DNA from: Nicotiana tabacum
Lineage: Eukaryota > Streptophyta > Magnoliopsida > Solanales > Solanaceae
Reading direction: 5' to 3'
NCBI RefSeq assembly: GCF_000715075.1
Contig: NC_134097.1
Coordinates: 124,060,997-124,124,996, forward strand
DNA: 64,000 bases
This document shows, one piece after another, positions 1 to 12,203 of the stretch. How positions within the stretch are numbered: the first letter of the stretch is position 1; each line of letters opens with the position of its first letter. The notes below the pieces were generated by a model that saw only the letters and a program-made list of their open reading frames with translations, was not told the origin of the DNA and made no database searches. Both the position numbers and the translations under genes were made by a program.

Positions 1-2
1 TC

Positions 3-221
3 TTGATTGAGAAAGGGGAGAAGGTCGAGAAATTGTCTGCCACCAGTCAGTCTCTCAATGAGGCCAAGGAGAAGGTGAAACAGTTAAGAGCTTTTCGAGG
101 TATTGCCAAGAAAGAGGTTGAAGAGATTGAATCTAAAGTCTCATCTGCTGAAGAGGAGTACCGTAGATGTTCTGATATCCCCTTGGCAACCGTTGATGAC
201 TTGGCCAACGTGGATGAATAA
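3..221 (+). CDS. C-terminal part of a coiled-coil protein, possibly an antisense ORF of the Tat-type retroelement
   Basis: The frame is open to the window edge and ends at a TGA-free stretch closed by TAA at 219-221, so only the last 72 residues are visible. They are very rich in Lys and Glu with heptad-like spacing (EAKEKVKQLRAF, KKEVEEIESKVSSAEEEY), which predicts a long coiled coil, then a short tail LATVDDLANVDE. No catalytic motif is visible. It lies on the strand opposite to the Tat/Ogre-like gag-pol that fills the next 27 kb, beyond the integrase and a block of tandem repeats. Some Tat-lineage elements are known to carry an extra antisense ORF between pol and the 3' LTR, often ending in a coiled coil. 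That identity is inference. It could equally be the end of an unrelated host or transposon gene. Confidence 0.4.
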   Translation: MIEKGEKVEKLSATSQSLNEAKEKVKQLRAFRGIAKKEVEEIESKVSSAEEEYRRCSDIPLATVDDLANVDE

Positions 222-600
222 ACAACACCTAGAGGCAACCCTTAAAGACTTGGTCAATTAAAATTTGTGTTTAGATTAGTTTGCATAGTATTAGCCTATT
301 TTTTGTTTTGCATTTGATTAACTAGTGGCTATTCTTAAAAATAAAACTCTATCTGTTTTACTCTATATCATGCGTTTTCATCCATGTCTCTTTTTTCTTT
401 GCGATTCAATATCAATAGTTCTTTGCTTATCATGTTGTATTGATGTCCACATAATAGAACTTGACTTTTATTTAAACCTCATCGCCATTCATGTCTCGAA
501 GTTCTCTGTATATGAAGATACATCCTCCTTTTTCTTTGAGGATAATATTGTTCATCATCTTTGCACCTTTTGTGGCAGGAAATATATATATCTCAATGTG
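222..600. other. AT-rich stretch, no gene seen
   Basis: Between the coiled-coil ORF and the tandem array. It has short frames only and no recognisable protein. It may be the untranslated tail of the ORF at 3-221. Confidence 0.4.
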
Positions 601-1620
601 AGGACGTCAAAAATATGAGCCAATTAATTTCTTAGAAACTAAACTTAAAATCTAAGACATATCCAAAATTTGAAATCAAACACCTTCAGAATCGCCACAA
701 GTAATATTTTGAAACCAACTTTAGATTCCATTATGGTAAAAATTACAGATTTGCATAGTCTTACCAACAAAATCATATCTTGGTGTAAAAACGTCAAAAT
801 TGAAAACCGTTTGATTTCATTGAAACTAGACTTCAAAATCTAAGACATATCCAAAATGTGGGATCAAACATTTTGAGAATCGTCCTAGATATCATTTTGA
901 ATATAACTTTAGATTCCGACACGTTAATGTTTCAGATTTGTGCAGCTTCACCAAATAATTTATTTCTTGGTGTCAAAACGTCAAAATCATGAACCTCTTA
1001 ATTTTATGAAAAATAGACTTCAAGATCTAAGACATATCCAAAATTAAAAATCAAACATTTTGAGAATCATCCCAGATATTATTTTGAATCTAACTTTAGA
1101 TTCTGACACGTTGATAGTTTCGAATTTTCGCAGCTTCACCAAAATATTTATATCTTAGTGTAGGAACATCAAAATCATGAACCGTCAGATTTGTCGAAAA
1201 CCAAACTTCAAAATATAAAACATATCCAAATTTCAAGATTTAATACCTTAAGGATAGTTTCAGATAATATTTCAAAGTCAATGTAAAATTCGGACACACT
1301 GACGATTTCAAACCTGCGCGACTTCACCAAAACTTTTATATCTTCATGTACGAATGTCAAAATCATAACCTTTGATTTTATGAAAACAAGACTCCAAAAT
1401 CTAAAACATTTCCAAAATTTAGGATTTAATACCTTAAGGATAGTTTCAGATAGTGTATTGAAATCAACATCAGAGTTTAATATACCGACAATTTGAATTG
1501 GCGCGACTTCGTCAAAACTTTTATGTTTTGGTATGGAATCCTCGGGATCACAAGACGTTGTTCTTTCTATCAATCAAAATTCAAGATCTCTATTCTCACA
1601 AATATCTTAGGTTCGAGTCT
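600..1620. repeat. Tandem array of ~185-190 bp units (five copies plus a degenerate sixth)
   Basis: A recurring core that reads roughly 'aaact-gacttcaaaatc' followed by 'aagacatatccaaaa' starts near 637, 822, 1010, 1199 and 1384, with a weak copy near 1571. Spacing is therefore about 185, 188, 189 and 185 bp. Each unit also has 'gaatcg-c', 'ttagattc-ga-a' and 'gtcaaaacgtcaaaat' segments in the same order. Copies have diverged by many substitutions, so the array is old. Nucleosome-length tandem repeats in the 3' untranslated part are typical of Tat/Ogre elements, which fits its position behind the integrase at 2273-3301. Confidence 0.75.
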
Positions 1621-2272
1621 CACTGAATTTGAAACCTTGCGCCCCAGGAATCTTTCTTCTTATATTTGTGTTCCCTTTTGACGCCTCTCTTCTCTTCCCT
1701 CTTTTTTTAGGGTAGTGAGTGGATATGAAGACCAACAAACTCGAAGGTTATGCGAACATGAAGACATAACGAATCCCCAGACTTTGATGCAAATATTGTC
1801 ATCATTTCAGTGAAGATGCCATTTTACCATAGCAACTTGCCCCCTTTTAAATCAAATGGGATCCAAAGTTCAACAGGAGGATGGCGCTTCAGCTTTATTT
1901 TACATTCATTTCATACTTCACTCGGACAACAATTGGAGCATTATGTATCTTTTGAAATCATGCTACTGAACTCAAAATGAGACTTTAAGCTGCCTACGTA
2001 CCTCGGTGAAGAGGATCAAGTCATACCGTAGTTCAGAATGGGTGATTTTTATTTTTTTATTTTTTTATTTTTTTATTTTTTATGTCCTAACTTTTGCCTA
2101 GGTCGCCTCTTTCGAGGTATTTAACCTAGATAGAGGACCCTTTTTTTCTTTGTGGGCCATACACAGTTTAGACTCATGCGGGCCAGGAGTGTAGGAACAT
2201 GCGGTTTAGGCTCATGCATCAAGGGCGTAGGAACATGCAGTTTAAGCTCATGCGTCAAGGAGCGTTGCAACT
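1621..2272 (-). other. 3' untranslated region of the Tat/Ogre-like element
   Basis: Non-coding DNA directly downstream (minus strand) of the integrase stop. It contains a T-rich tract of repeated 'attttttt' near 2050-2090. It also contains the motif 'gcctacgtacctcggtgaag' (1990-2009), which I associate with Tat/Ogre untranslated or LTR DNA. No expected 3' LTR start (minus TGTAGGC) was found, so the 3' LTR is missing, diverged or outside the window. Confidence 0.45.
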
Positions 2273-2275
2273 TCA
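2161..2275. repeat. Short minisatellite, about three ~38-bp units
   Basis: The phrase 'aggaacatgc-gttta-gctcatgc' recurs three times (near 2165, 2192 and 2230) with intervening 'caaggg-gt'. Small tandem repeats next to the polyprotein stop are common in the Tat lineage. Confidence 0.6.
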
Positions 2276-3301
2276 AGGATAATACTTCTTTAAAAACTTG
2301 CCATTGATAGGGCCGATTCTCATGCCATCTGCACCTACTAGCTTGTAAGCCCTACTTGAATAAGCTTCTTATATAACATATGGCTCATCCCATTTTGAAG
2401 TGAACTTCCCTACAGGTATATGAGAAGTAATTATGGGTCTTCATACGGTAAGGACTTGATCTCCTACTTGAAAGGATCTTGGACGAACTCTTTTATTGAA
2501 GGTGAGAGATAATCGAGCTTGATAACATTAAAAACTCTGTTAAGCTTCCAACCTCTTCTCATCAAGAGCCTCCAACTCTGCTAATCGAAGTCGAGCATTT
2601 TCTTCATCAGTGATCCCTTCTTGGATAGCTAATCGTAATGAAGGTATTTGATGCTCGAGTGACAAGACAGCTTTGACTCCATAAACGAATGAGTAAGGGG
2701 TCGCTTGTGTTGGCGTGCGGTGAGTTGTCCTATATGCCCACAGAGCTTCTTCCATATGGTCATGCCAATCTCGTTTGGATTTGGAGATGACTTTCTTCAA
2801 CAAGTTGCATAGAGTCTTGTTGAATGCCTCGACTAGACCATTGGCGGCAACGTTGTACATAGAAGAGTTACGTTGCTTGAAGCTAAAGAGATCACAAATC
2901 TTGTTCATCAACCTATTATCAAACGGCTTACCATTATCCGTTATTATGTAACGAGGAATGCCAAAGCGATAGATAATGTTTACTCGGATGAAACTTGCAA
3001 TATTTTCCTTTTTTACTTCCTTAAGAGCAACAACTTCAGCCCATTTTGAGAAGTAGTCGGTTGTAGCCAAGATGTATAGGTTCCCACCAGAGGACTTTGG
3101 CAGTGGTCCAACAATATCTAATCCCCAAGCATCAAACGGCCAGAATGCAACAGTCGGGTTCAACACTTCAGGAGGTTGATGAAAAAAATCCGCATGGAAT
3201 TGACAAGCCTTGTATCTTCGAGCGTAGTCCAAGTAATCTTTTACCATCGTTGGTCAATAATATCCCATCCTTTTTATATGGAAGTGGAGCTTTGGTCCAG
3301 A
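2273..3301 (-). pseudogene. Tat/Ogre-like integrase, catalytic core and C-terminal part
   Basis: Read on the minus strand from the insertion border at 3301. An open frame at 3247-2540 starts with the end of the zinc-binding region (CKACQFH) and then the DDE core. The core has the first Asp in 'AWGLDIVGPLP', the second in 'ITDNGKPFDNR' and the Glu in 'ANGLVEAFN', with the spacing normal for retroviral integrases. The same protein continues in a shifted frame to about 2273 (for example 'PINGKFLKKYYP' before the stop), so the C-terminal domain is broken. The N-terminal part of the same integrase lies at 15866-16069 on the other side of the 12.5-kb insertion. The enzyme would join element cDNA to the chromosome; this copy is dead. 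Confidence 0.85.
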
Positions 3302-4034
3302 CTAGTTGTCACGACCCTAACCCTGATCCCGGTCGTGATGGCGCCTCTCGTGAAGACAAGGCCAGCCAAACCAAAATAGAACACCTTCTTTAATCAGTTA
3401 AATTCCACAGATAGTTCTACAACATGATATGATAACCATAATTTGCGGAAATAACAATAACAACAGTAGAAACCATCCCGACACAGCCCTAACTGGGGTG
3501 TCACAAGTCACGAGCATTTATTAGAGTATAAATACAACTACAAGGTCTGAAATATACAAAAAAAAAAACAGGACTGATGAGCAAAAAGGGAGAGAAAACG
3601 GTGCTGCGAACGCTGGCAGCCACCTTGCTAAACTTCGATAACTCTGCCACCGATTAGCCAAAACCCACTACGGGTGTATAAATACTTGCATCTGCACACA
3701 AGGTGCAGGGAGTAAAGTGAGTACTCCAACTTAGTGAGTAATAAAGGTAAATAACAACTGAGCAGTAAGAAATCACGTAAGGCAAACCAACATGTTGTAT
3801 AGAAGCAGTGTAAAACCTTTGAGAAAAGCAAAGAAGCTGTGAAATCTTTAGAAACATCTTAGCTTAGTTTAAAACCTCTTTCGAAAAAGACTTTTTCAAC
3901 AGTTACGCAAATAAATGCAAAATAGTTAGTGCCGATAAGCACAGAACATCCGCCCCTCGGGCACAAATACCACAGTATAACAGGTAAAATGCCAAGTAAA
4001 TATGAAAGATGAACACATAAAGGTTTGCTTCTCG

Positions 4035-4160
4035 GGCAATCTCTCAGAACAGTACCAGCCCCTCGGGCTCACTCTCAGAATAATATTAGCCCCTCGGGCT
4101 CACTCTCAGAACAATATCAGCCCCTCGGGCTCACTCTCAGATCATGATAGGTACCCACGC
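4035..4160. repeat. Short tandem repeats 'cagcccctcgggctcactct' within the LTR
   Basis: About three units of ~32 bp each carry 'gcccctcgggctcactctcaga' variants with 'acaatatca' spacers. A shorter version is present at 57790-57880 in another LTR copy, so copy number varies between family members. Confidence 0.65.
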
Positions 4161-5307
4161 TCACTGTGGGTGTGCAGACTCCGGAGGGGCCCCTTACGGC
4201 CCAAGCGTTATATCAAGTCACCTCGTGGCATCATCTCTCGGCACTCGGCCTCACATCACTCAAGACACCTCATGGCGTATAAAAGTATCTCAGGCCTTCG
4301 GCCTCATATCACTCAGCATATCCACACATATGGTCCTCAGCCTCACTCAGTCCGAAAATCATCACAAGCCCCTCGAGCATTGGTAAAACAGTAGTTCTCA
4401 TCCCAAAACATCATTTAGAATTATCATTTAAGTTTCAAATATGACTAAAAGTGGCTGAGTTTGTAAAACAGTAAATATCAACAGGACTGAGTTCAAGTAA
4501 TAAGTCAAACAGTGAGGAATTAGTGATAAAAATCCCCGGAGGGTTCAAATAGTTGGCACGAAGCCCAAATATGGTAATCGGCCCAAATCATGATGATAAC
4601 AAATAAGTTTCAGTCAAATACGCAGTAAAATCATCAATCGGGACGGACCAAGTCACAATCCACAATAGTAAACGACCCCCACGCTCATCATCAGTGCGTG
4701 TCTCACTTCAATATAGCACTACGATGTGCAATCTGGGGTTTCAAACCCTCAGAGTATAATTTACAATCATTACTCACTTCGAACTGGCGAAATCTCTAGA
4801 TCGCGACGCCTTTGCCCCTCAAATCGGCCTCCACGGCGTCGAATCTCTCCAAAATCAGGACGAATACGTCACAATATGCTAAGGGAGCAAAGCCCAAGCG
4901 GAAACAATCGAAAAATACCAAAAATCCCGAAATTAGCAAAACTTGAGCCCCGGGCCCACTTCTCAAAACTCAGAAATTTTCACATCAATAGATTCCTCAT
5001 CTCCCACGAGTTCATACATATCAAAAACATCAAAATCCATCCACAATTGACCCTTCAAATCCCGAATGTTTGGTTTCAAATTTTTAAGCCCTAGTTCTTC
5101 AATTTTCACCCTAAATTTCTATGATTTCTAGCTCTAATCCATGAAATAATAGCATAGGAACAAGTTTTAGGTCCAAATTCCTTACCTCAATGAAGTTCCC
5201 TTGAAATCCCTCTCTCAAATCGCCCCAAAAGCTCCAAAACCGAGATAAAAATGGTGAAATAGCTCAAAATTCGCGAAGGCCTCAATTTATACTTTCTGCC
5301 CAGAACT

Positions 5308-5490
5308 TTCGCATTTGCGGCCATTTTATCGCTTATGCGGCCCTTCTTCCGCTTCTGCGGAAATCACTCAACTGATCAACAATCGCATCTGCGATCAAAT
5401 CCCCGCATCTGCGACATCGCAGATGCGGCCAGCCTTGCCGTTTTTGCGACTAATCAACCGTATTTGCGGTTCACAACCCGCAGATGCGGA
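5308..5490. repeat. CG-rich inverted-repeat array in LTR
   Basis: Repeated 'cgcttctgcgg', 'cgcatctgcg' and 'cgcagatgcgg' words in both orientations allow many short stems. The same array occurs at 14957-15185 and 59035-59275 in other copies of this LTR. Confidence 0.65.
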
Positions 5491-6181
5491 AATATCAGAA
5501 GCAACAAATCTGAAGCTGCAACAAATTCCAAATTCTCCGATAACCACCCGAAATTACCCTGAGGCCCCCGGGACCTCAACCAAAAGTACGAACATAACCC
5601 AATACCTTATTCAAACTTGCCCCAATCATCAAAACACCTCAAACAACATCAAATCATCCAAAGCACATCGGATTCAAGCCTAATTTTCTAAATTCTTCTG
5701 AAATACGCTTTTGATCAAAAACCCAACCAAACCACGTCCGAATGACCTGAAATTTTACACACACATCCCAAATGACACCATGAAGCTACTACAACTCTCG
5801 GAATTTTATTCCAACCTCTATATCAAAATCTCACCTATCAACTGGAAAACGCTGAAATCTTTATTTCGCCACTTCAAGCCTAAATCATCCACGGACTTCC
5901 AAATGCATTCCGATCACGCTCCTAAGTCCCAAATCGCCTCACGGAGCTAACTAAATCATAAAAATCCCGATCCAAGATCATATACAAACAAGTCAAATCT
6001 GGGTCAAATCTTTCAAATTTAATGCTTTAAACTGAGAACTTTTCTCCCAAATTCATTCCGATTACCCTGAGAACCAAAACCAACAATTTTCATCAGTCAT
6101 AATACATCACATGGGGCAAGTCATGCCCGAGAACTGGCGATCCAAGTGCAAAATCTCAAAACGACCGGTCGGGTCATTACA

Positions 6182-6194
6182 TCCTCCCCCACTT
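6182..6194 (-). other. Polypurine tract of the chromovirus
   Basis: The minus strand reads AAGTGGGGGAGGA immediately 5' of the LTR start TGTAATGACC. This is where plus-strand DNA synthesis is primed and it fixes the orientation of the element. Confidence 0.75.
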
Positions 6195-7429
6195 AAACAT
6201 ACATTCATCCTCGAACGTGCCCAGAGTTGTTCCAAAAGTCAATCAATCGCTGAATAACTTTACCATGCACATACCCAGGGGTGATCCCACATCACCCTAT
6301 CTCATATAGATCCTATAACACATTGAAACTGAAATTACACAACCCCATCTAGCCCATAAACCATAGAATCACATTTTCACTTCTGAAACCATCAATACGA
6401 TCAAATCCTCACACCTATACCCTGAATAGGCCCGAACCAGCTGTAATAACCCATGCCTGCAACCTTAGGTGCAATTATCTGATATACCACATAACTCAAA
6501 CACATGTAGCGATAACTTCCATTCACAGCAGCTGCCCACAAAACAGAATACTGGTAGAAAACCTCTCATTAACTAAAGTCTCATTCCAACACTTTCATAT
6601 ACTGCCAACGATAAATGAAATACGCAACAAACCATAACCATTTCTCAGATCAACTATTCATGAGCCACTTCTCCTTTGGCAATTACCATAGCAAATTTCC
6701 AAGCCGAACCTCGATATTATCCTTCTAACATGCTGAAATCGAATCTGTTCATATTCATTAATGATCCCAATGATTTCCTCTAATCCAACACACTACTCTG
6801 GCTACACAACACATCAATACAGGCTTAAGCCACAACTTGTGCAATCCGTGCACCACAATCCGAACTTACTCAAATCATGAAATAACTCAAATGGAAGAGC
6901 TGTACCTCAAGCTCACCAGTACCACCACAACACAAGGCTGAGAACCCGTCTCACATCATAGAATAGAACACATGAATCTAACCCGTAAGGTCATATCTCC
7001 ACATAGATTTGCTGCAATGTGTGATCCTATCAAACACTGCTCCACATAAAATACCCCAAGTCACTATGCTCGAAAGAGACAACCACGCACAATTTGATGT
7101 CTGGAACCAAAGCAAATTCATTACACCCATGGTGAAGCAAATAACATATACCATGCAAACCCGATAGGACATAACCGATACGCCATTCACCGAGCAATAC
7201 CCAATTACTCTTCCCGCTTGACTTCGACTATGAACCCCAATAGAACCGCACCATATGTGCCCATAACCAACAAATCATACATCTCGCAACACTGAAAGGT
7301 AATTTATAGACCTCCCCAGATTACTAATAAGCTCAATAATAGTCGAATCGATACATCCCTCAACAATGCAATTCGGAGCCAACCAAGCCAACTCAAGTTA
7401 GAACACGCATCCACATCGGCCCACCAATG
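6195..7429 (-). other. Degenerate interior of the chromovirus, no intact gene
   Basis: This should hold the rest of RT, RNase H, integrase and chromodomain, but 1.2 kb is far too short and no frame is convincing. A tail next to the polypurine tract (minus, near 6240-6210) reads like 'NNSGHVRG', which resembles the end of such polyproteins. Most of pol has been deleted or replaced. Confidence 0.4.
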
Positions 7430-7870
7430 AACTCTTTATCAAGGAAATCCTGAAGTTGTTCCTTCCACTACTATAACTCCTGTCGGTGCCATACGATATG
7501 GTTCCCGGCACCAAATCAATACCGAAATCAACAACCTTGCCAGGCGCCATGCCCAACCACAAGAAACATATCCGAAAAGTCCCTTATCACCGGAACTGAA
7601 TCAACATAAGGGGCCTCAGCACTGACACTCGTCACAAGAGCCCAAATAAGAAAGACAAATCCTTCCCATCCGTCCGCTGGGTCTTCGGCATGTAAAATTC
7701 CAGCAATGGGACATAATCCGCTGAACATCGCCACTCAATTCGTAGCATTTTCCGGCATAGTCAACAGCGCCTCCTTAGCGCAATAGTCCAGAATGACACA
7801 ACACGGAGACAACCAGTCTGAACCTAATATCCCATTCCAAAATCTAACATACCAAGCAACAAAAGATCTG
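7430..7870 (-). pseudogene. Chromovirus protease end and start of RT, decayed
   Basis: Minus-strand fragments in several frames are recognisable. They are 'DSVPVIRDFSDMF' (ORF 7734-7528), 'VDFGIDLVPGT' followed by 'YRMAPT' near 7530-7490, and 'EQLQDFLDKEFI' near 7465-7430. In intact Tekay/Del polyproteins these lie in this order between the aspartic protease and the RT palm. Upstream, 'LRIEWR' near 7740 fits the end of the protease. Several frameshifts and stops separate them, so no product is made. Confidence 0.6.
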
Positions 7871-9536
7871 CTCGGGTCTCCAAACCCTGATAGTCACCAC
7901 ACAATGCCGACACACGCGACTCACGACTGTAACATAGCCTGAACATGAGGACTCCCACTCTTCAACTCCATATAACACACAAATCATCATACCTGATCCC
8001 AATTCCGCCGTCCGAACACACACCACACCTCAAATACCAAATCACTCCATAGGAGATATTCAAATATTCCCCTGTGCCCCCAAACAAACTCGAATGTCAG
8101 TACCGATCTATCCAGAAAGTGCCGCAATACTACCGAAGTTCCATCAACTTAATCATATTGCCTTTCCTAAAACATATATTCTCAGCAAATCACTTCTGAT
8201 TGGCAATACCATTTTCTTAATCATCTGAGGCTACCCGCTGCCTAAGAGTTTCATGAACTTCCTTTCAGAACTGAACCGTAACCTTACACATGCAAATCTC
8301 GGTCCGCACAACATACCGCATATACCATACCATCCCTAGATAACATGAGAACTTCATCTCCCTTCCGAGCCACAGACATCTACGCACTTAACTAGTCAAG
8401 AACTTTCCATCGGTCCCATCTAGAAGAAAAATCACTATACATCCCCTGCTCTGCATGCCCATAGAAAATATACATCTCTAAACCGCGGTAAAAACCATTA
8501 AGAACTCTCTGAGTCCCCTTTGCACCAATCAGACCTGCCAGGACTGAATCCTTCTAACTCGACCAAGCTAAGCAAACCATCAAAACTTAAGAGCATTGCT
8601 GCAAAATACCCGCAAGAACCCATTACCTCGAACACACACACGGAATTAATCATATCCTTACCATACCGGCCCGGTCTACTATTAAGCTACTCCATCTATC
8701 TAATTGTCCTTCTGATCCATCTTCAACTGGATATCCCTCTTGCTGTAAGACCCATAAGCCGCTGAATACTCTCTCAAATACTCCTAGAAACACCACATCC
8801 CAGAATACTTTACTCTGAAGAAATTCCTGCGAATCTAACTCCGTTACCTTTACTTTCCTAATACTGATACATAGAATCCCATAAGTAACATAGAAATAGC
8901 ACAAGTCTTGACCTCTTCCAATGAAAACTCAGTTTCTAACCGCATATACAACTCTAAAATACCTGATTGTTCCCTATAGAATCTTGAACATATTAGAACC
9001 ATTCTCGAGAGTCATTCACTCTTATTCAAACTGCAATTTACCTGACCCAACGAACAGAACCACCCATGCCTCATTGGAACTCCGACACCGCAGAATGAAA
9101 TCCTCATCCCAATACAACTAAGCAACTTCCTGTTCCATGCACCGAGCATTCTTTACCAACAACAAGTCAAGACTTGCCGTGATTCTCTTACCCTCTGAAG
9201 CATAATATAACCTTTGTTAAAATCTTTCCTTTACTCGAGCCCTCCTCGGTCTTAATTTCTGCAAGCCATAACTGATTTACCCGCATGCCTCGAACTGGAA
9301 CCAACATAGCACCTAACCGTGCAATCAACTACTCACAACAGACTCCCCCACTTGGCTCAAAGCCATAGATTGAAATACACTCAATAACTCATAACACTTA
9401 TACCCTATTGATACTACAATACCATGGTGAGATTAAACTCAGATCCTTTGCAAGCTTGTGAAAACAAAGGTCATCTAGTATTTTAAATCTTCGGCAAATC
9501 TCGCACTCATTCCCGCAACAGTTAAGCCCACTCTCT
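7871..9536 (-). other. Unassigned interior DNA, probably decayed gag/protease
   Basis: It has the base composition of the flanking chromovirus DNA but only short frames. I could not identify a zinc knuckle or a protease active site. It ends where the copia tail begins near 9537. Confidence 0.35.
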
Positions 9537-9672
9537 TAGGCGACCGGACTCATCTCCTTGCACCACATCACTACATGTGCTCAATTGGCAGACATCGTGA
9601 CCAAGGCCTTCACAGGCATCAAACATTCTACCATATTGAACAAGTTGGATGTGTTTCCTTCACTTCCAACTT
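9537..9672 (+). pseudogene. Ty1/copia polyprotein C-terminus (RNase H tail)
   Basis: The + strand reads GLISLHHI, then QLADIVTKAFTG and HSTILNKLDVF, the standard end of a copia RNase H region ('ADI.TKAL'). Only about 45 residues remain. The missing upstream part matches what lies at 14055-14640, which ends just before this segment would begin. Confidence 0.7.
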
Positions 9673-9960
9673 GGGGGGGGGGGGGGGGGCCAAGACATAG
9701 ATTAATTATTAGTTAATTGATGAATTAGCTTGTTAGTTAGTAGTTTGTTAAGTTTGTTAGTTAGTTGTTAATTGCCAACTGTATGGAAGTTAGCTGCCAG
9801 CTGTATTAGTTGTATTATTTCTATCTGAAGCATCAATAGATTGAGATTCATTTTCCCAATTATTTCTTCTCCTTCTTATTGTCTCTTCTTTTTCTTCTTC
9901 ACACGACTGCCACATCTAGAAGCTTCCATTGAATCTCCATTGGAGCTCAGCTCGAGCTTA
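9673..9960 (+). repeat. Copia polypurine tract (17 G) and 3' LTR remnant
   Basis: An uninterrupted run of 17 G at 9673-9689 directly follows the copia C-terminus, where the polypurine tract belongs. After it comes AT-rich DNA with 'agttagtt' repeats and a pyrimidine-rich end (9860-9900), typical of a short copia LTR. The exact LTR borders are not clear; a right end between 9910 and 9985 is likely. Confidence 0.5.
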
Positions 9961-12203
9961 TCTCCAGTTGGACATCCAAGTTTGATAGAGTAGTTTCTTA
10001 TTTTTAAAATATTTTCCATAAATCCAAACGACAAAACTTTCGGCTACTATAGTCTTTTGAGCCGATGACATAAAATATTTTGATTTATTGAAGAAATTAT
10101 AAAGAAATAAGAAAGAAATTGTATCACTATAACGGAGTAAGTATTTGCACGGAAAGAAATGATAACAGAAGGCAGAGACAGAGAGCCGCCCACTCAGACA
10201 TACCTAAAAAATTAGTGATGAGCCAAAAAATTTATTAAGGGGTGTCAAAATATAGAAAAGTAAACATCACGAAAAAATCAAAGGATATAACGAATATTTT
10301 ACCTACCTACACAGTATATTTTTCGCACAAAAAAGGTGTCAATTAACACTCCTTGCTATAAGGTAGCTCCGCCACGGTACGAAATTAATGATAAACTGGA
10401 GAAAACTAAAAAACTGAAAACACTACATATTAGAATTGTATGAATGCAAAACCTACAATGTCAACAAAAACAAATCGATTTAAGTATTTGAACAAGATAG
10501 ATTATGTACACAATAATTTAAGGGGTCGTTTGGTTAGTGATAAGTTTTATCGAAATTATAGTGGCGAAGTTATATCGGATTGAATTGATCTCCCAGCTCA
10601 TAGAAGAAGAGGAGAAATCAGAAAATGATGGCTAATGAGTCATCATGCAAATCAAAGTGTAGCAAGTAAAATTGTATGAAGAAACTAAATTAATTCTTTT
10701 ACTTATTTTCAACAAAAAGCAGCAATATATTCCACTTACATCCTTTTATTTATTGTTATTTATCATGATCAATCACAAGACCATGCTAATGATATGCGTT
10801 ACCAAACTCAAATGGATAGAAAATTCAATATATAAAAGGACAAGGCAAGCACATTAACGATACTCCTATCTATTAGCCAAACTAAAGGATAATGCAAGTC
10901 GCAGTCAAGGTCACCATCAAAGGTTGTGAGAACGGTAAGTACTGCTCTATCTTGAACTAGAGAATTTGGGTATGAACTTTGGTTATGAAGTCATCTTTGA
11001 TAAGAAGCAATTTGTTTGCATAAACTTTTTCAGCACGAATTTAAATTAATTAGGTCCCAATGCGAAAATAAAAAATATTGGGTTGAAAACTAAATAAAGT
11101 ATATAAAAAAGTCGCATTCAAGACCAGCTGCACGACCCGTTGAGTGCGACTCTGGTCGGTCTTTATGATACCATAGGTCTTATATCATTATGCCTTTCAT
11201 TAATGCTACTTTACTATTCAGTTATTAATCTGTCAATTAGAGGCTAATTCATTGTCGACGAATAATGCATAGCCAATCACCTTATCGACGATTAATTTTG
11301 CTAAGATTAAACCAATAATAGGGACTAAATTACCAATCAGTTGGGGATGCAAAATTAATCTTGTAGTGATCAATAACATTCCACATTGAGTTACGAGTCT
11401 TAAAAATTATACTAAGTGACAGTGAATACAAGTAATTATAAAGAGATCTCGATTATCCATTTGGAAATGTTTTAGCAAAGAGAAACTTAATCTTGTGATT
11501 AACAAGTAAAGGAAGAAACACGCACCTATATAACCTAGTATAACCTAGTGGTCAACAAATGAGCAGAAAATTATGAAATTTTAAATTAAAAATCTAACGG
11601 ACATAAAATTTATTGGGTTATTTCTTTTTATCAGTTTAAGTTTTAACGACAGAATTATCTGATACTTATACTAATAAAAAATTAATAGGTATCCGGTAAA
11701 TTTAATTGAAATCCACGCAAACTCGTTCATACATTAACATTATAATTTATAAGGAAAAAAACACTGAGATAGTAGGTAAAGGTGGAACAAGTGAGCTTAC
11801 ACACTGACTTTCTAGAATGTGTGGAATCATTACCACTAACCAAATGTTGTACTACTACTTAACAAATAAGTTGGCATTTGTTGTTATTACCCACCGACAG
11901 CTATGGGTGCTGTTCACCAAGACGATATTTGTGTATTTTAATATTATAAGGGTTGACACATAGTCAAAATGCACTAATATTGTAATCAACCTTAACCAAA
12001 TCTATATCTGATTGAGTAATTATAACTATCTGATACACTACACTTTTATTCAAATTTCAAATGCCGAATCTCGGGATTCTTAATAGAAAACTCTCATTGA
12101 ATTTTCCAAAAAGAAAAAAAGGCAAAAAGGGGTCTTGGGATTACTTGGGTAAGAATTTTGTCGAGCTGTTCGAACACTTTTTCTTCTTTCTTCAATTTTT
12201 TAT
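9961..12203. other. AT-rich intergenic DNA, no gene seen
   Basis: No frame over 61 codons has protein character. A piece with the MITE-like terminus GGGGTCGTTTGGTT starts at 10522, directly after 'taa', matching the 768-bp element at 38789, but its other end was not found. A second possible transposon edge is 'ggggtgtcaaaatata' near 10239 with 'agctccgccac' near 10366. Confidence 0.5.

Larger units (their letters stand above)
3307..6181 (-). repeat. Full-length 2.9-kb chromovirus LTR (3' LTR)
   Basis: It starts TGTCACGACCC and ends CGGGTCATTACA on the + strand, so it is bounded by TG..CA. It is followed at once by the minus-strand polypurine tract. It includes reiterated 'gcccctcgggct' segments (3950-4380) and a CG-rich hairpin array near 5310-5490. 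Sequence blocks recur at 14641-15860 and 56721-59957, and, more distantly, at 19237-22169. The ORFs inside it have no protein character. Confidence 0.8.

Noticed and set aside
4002..5950. Several 70-130 codon ORFs within the chromovirus LTR
   Set aside because: They overlap in different frames, have no protein motif and recur only as parts of LTR copies.
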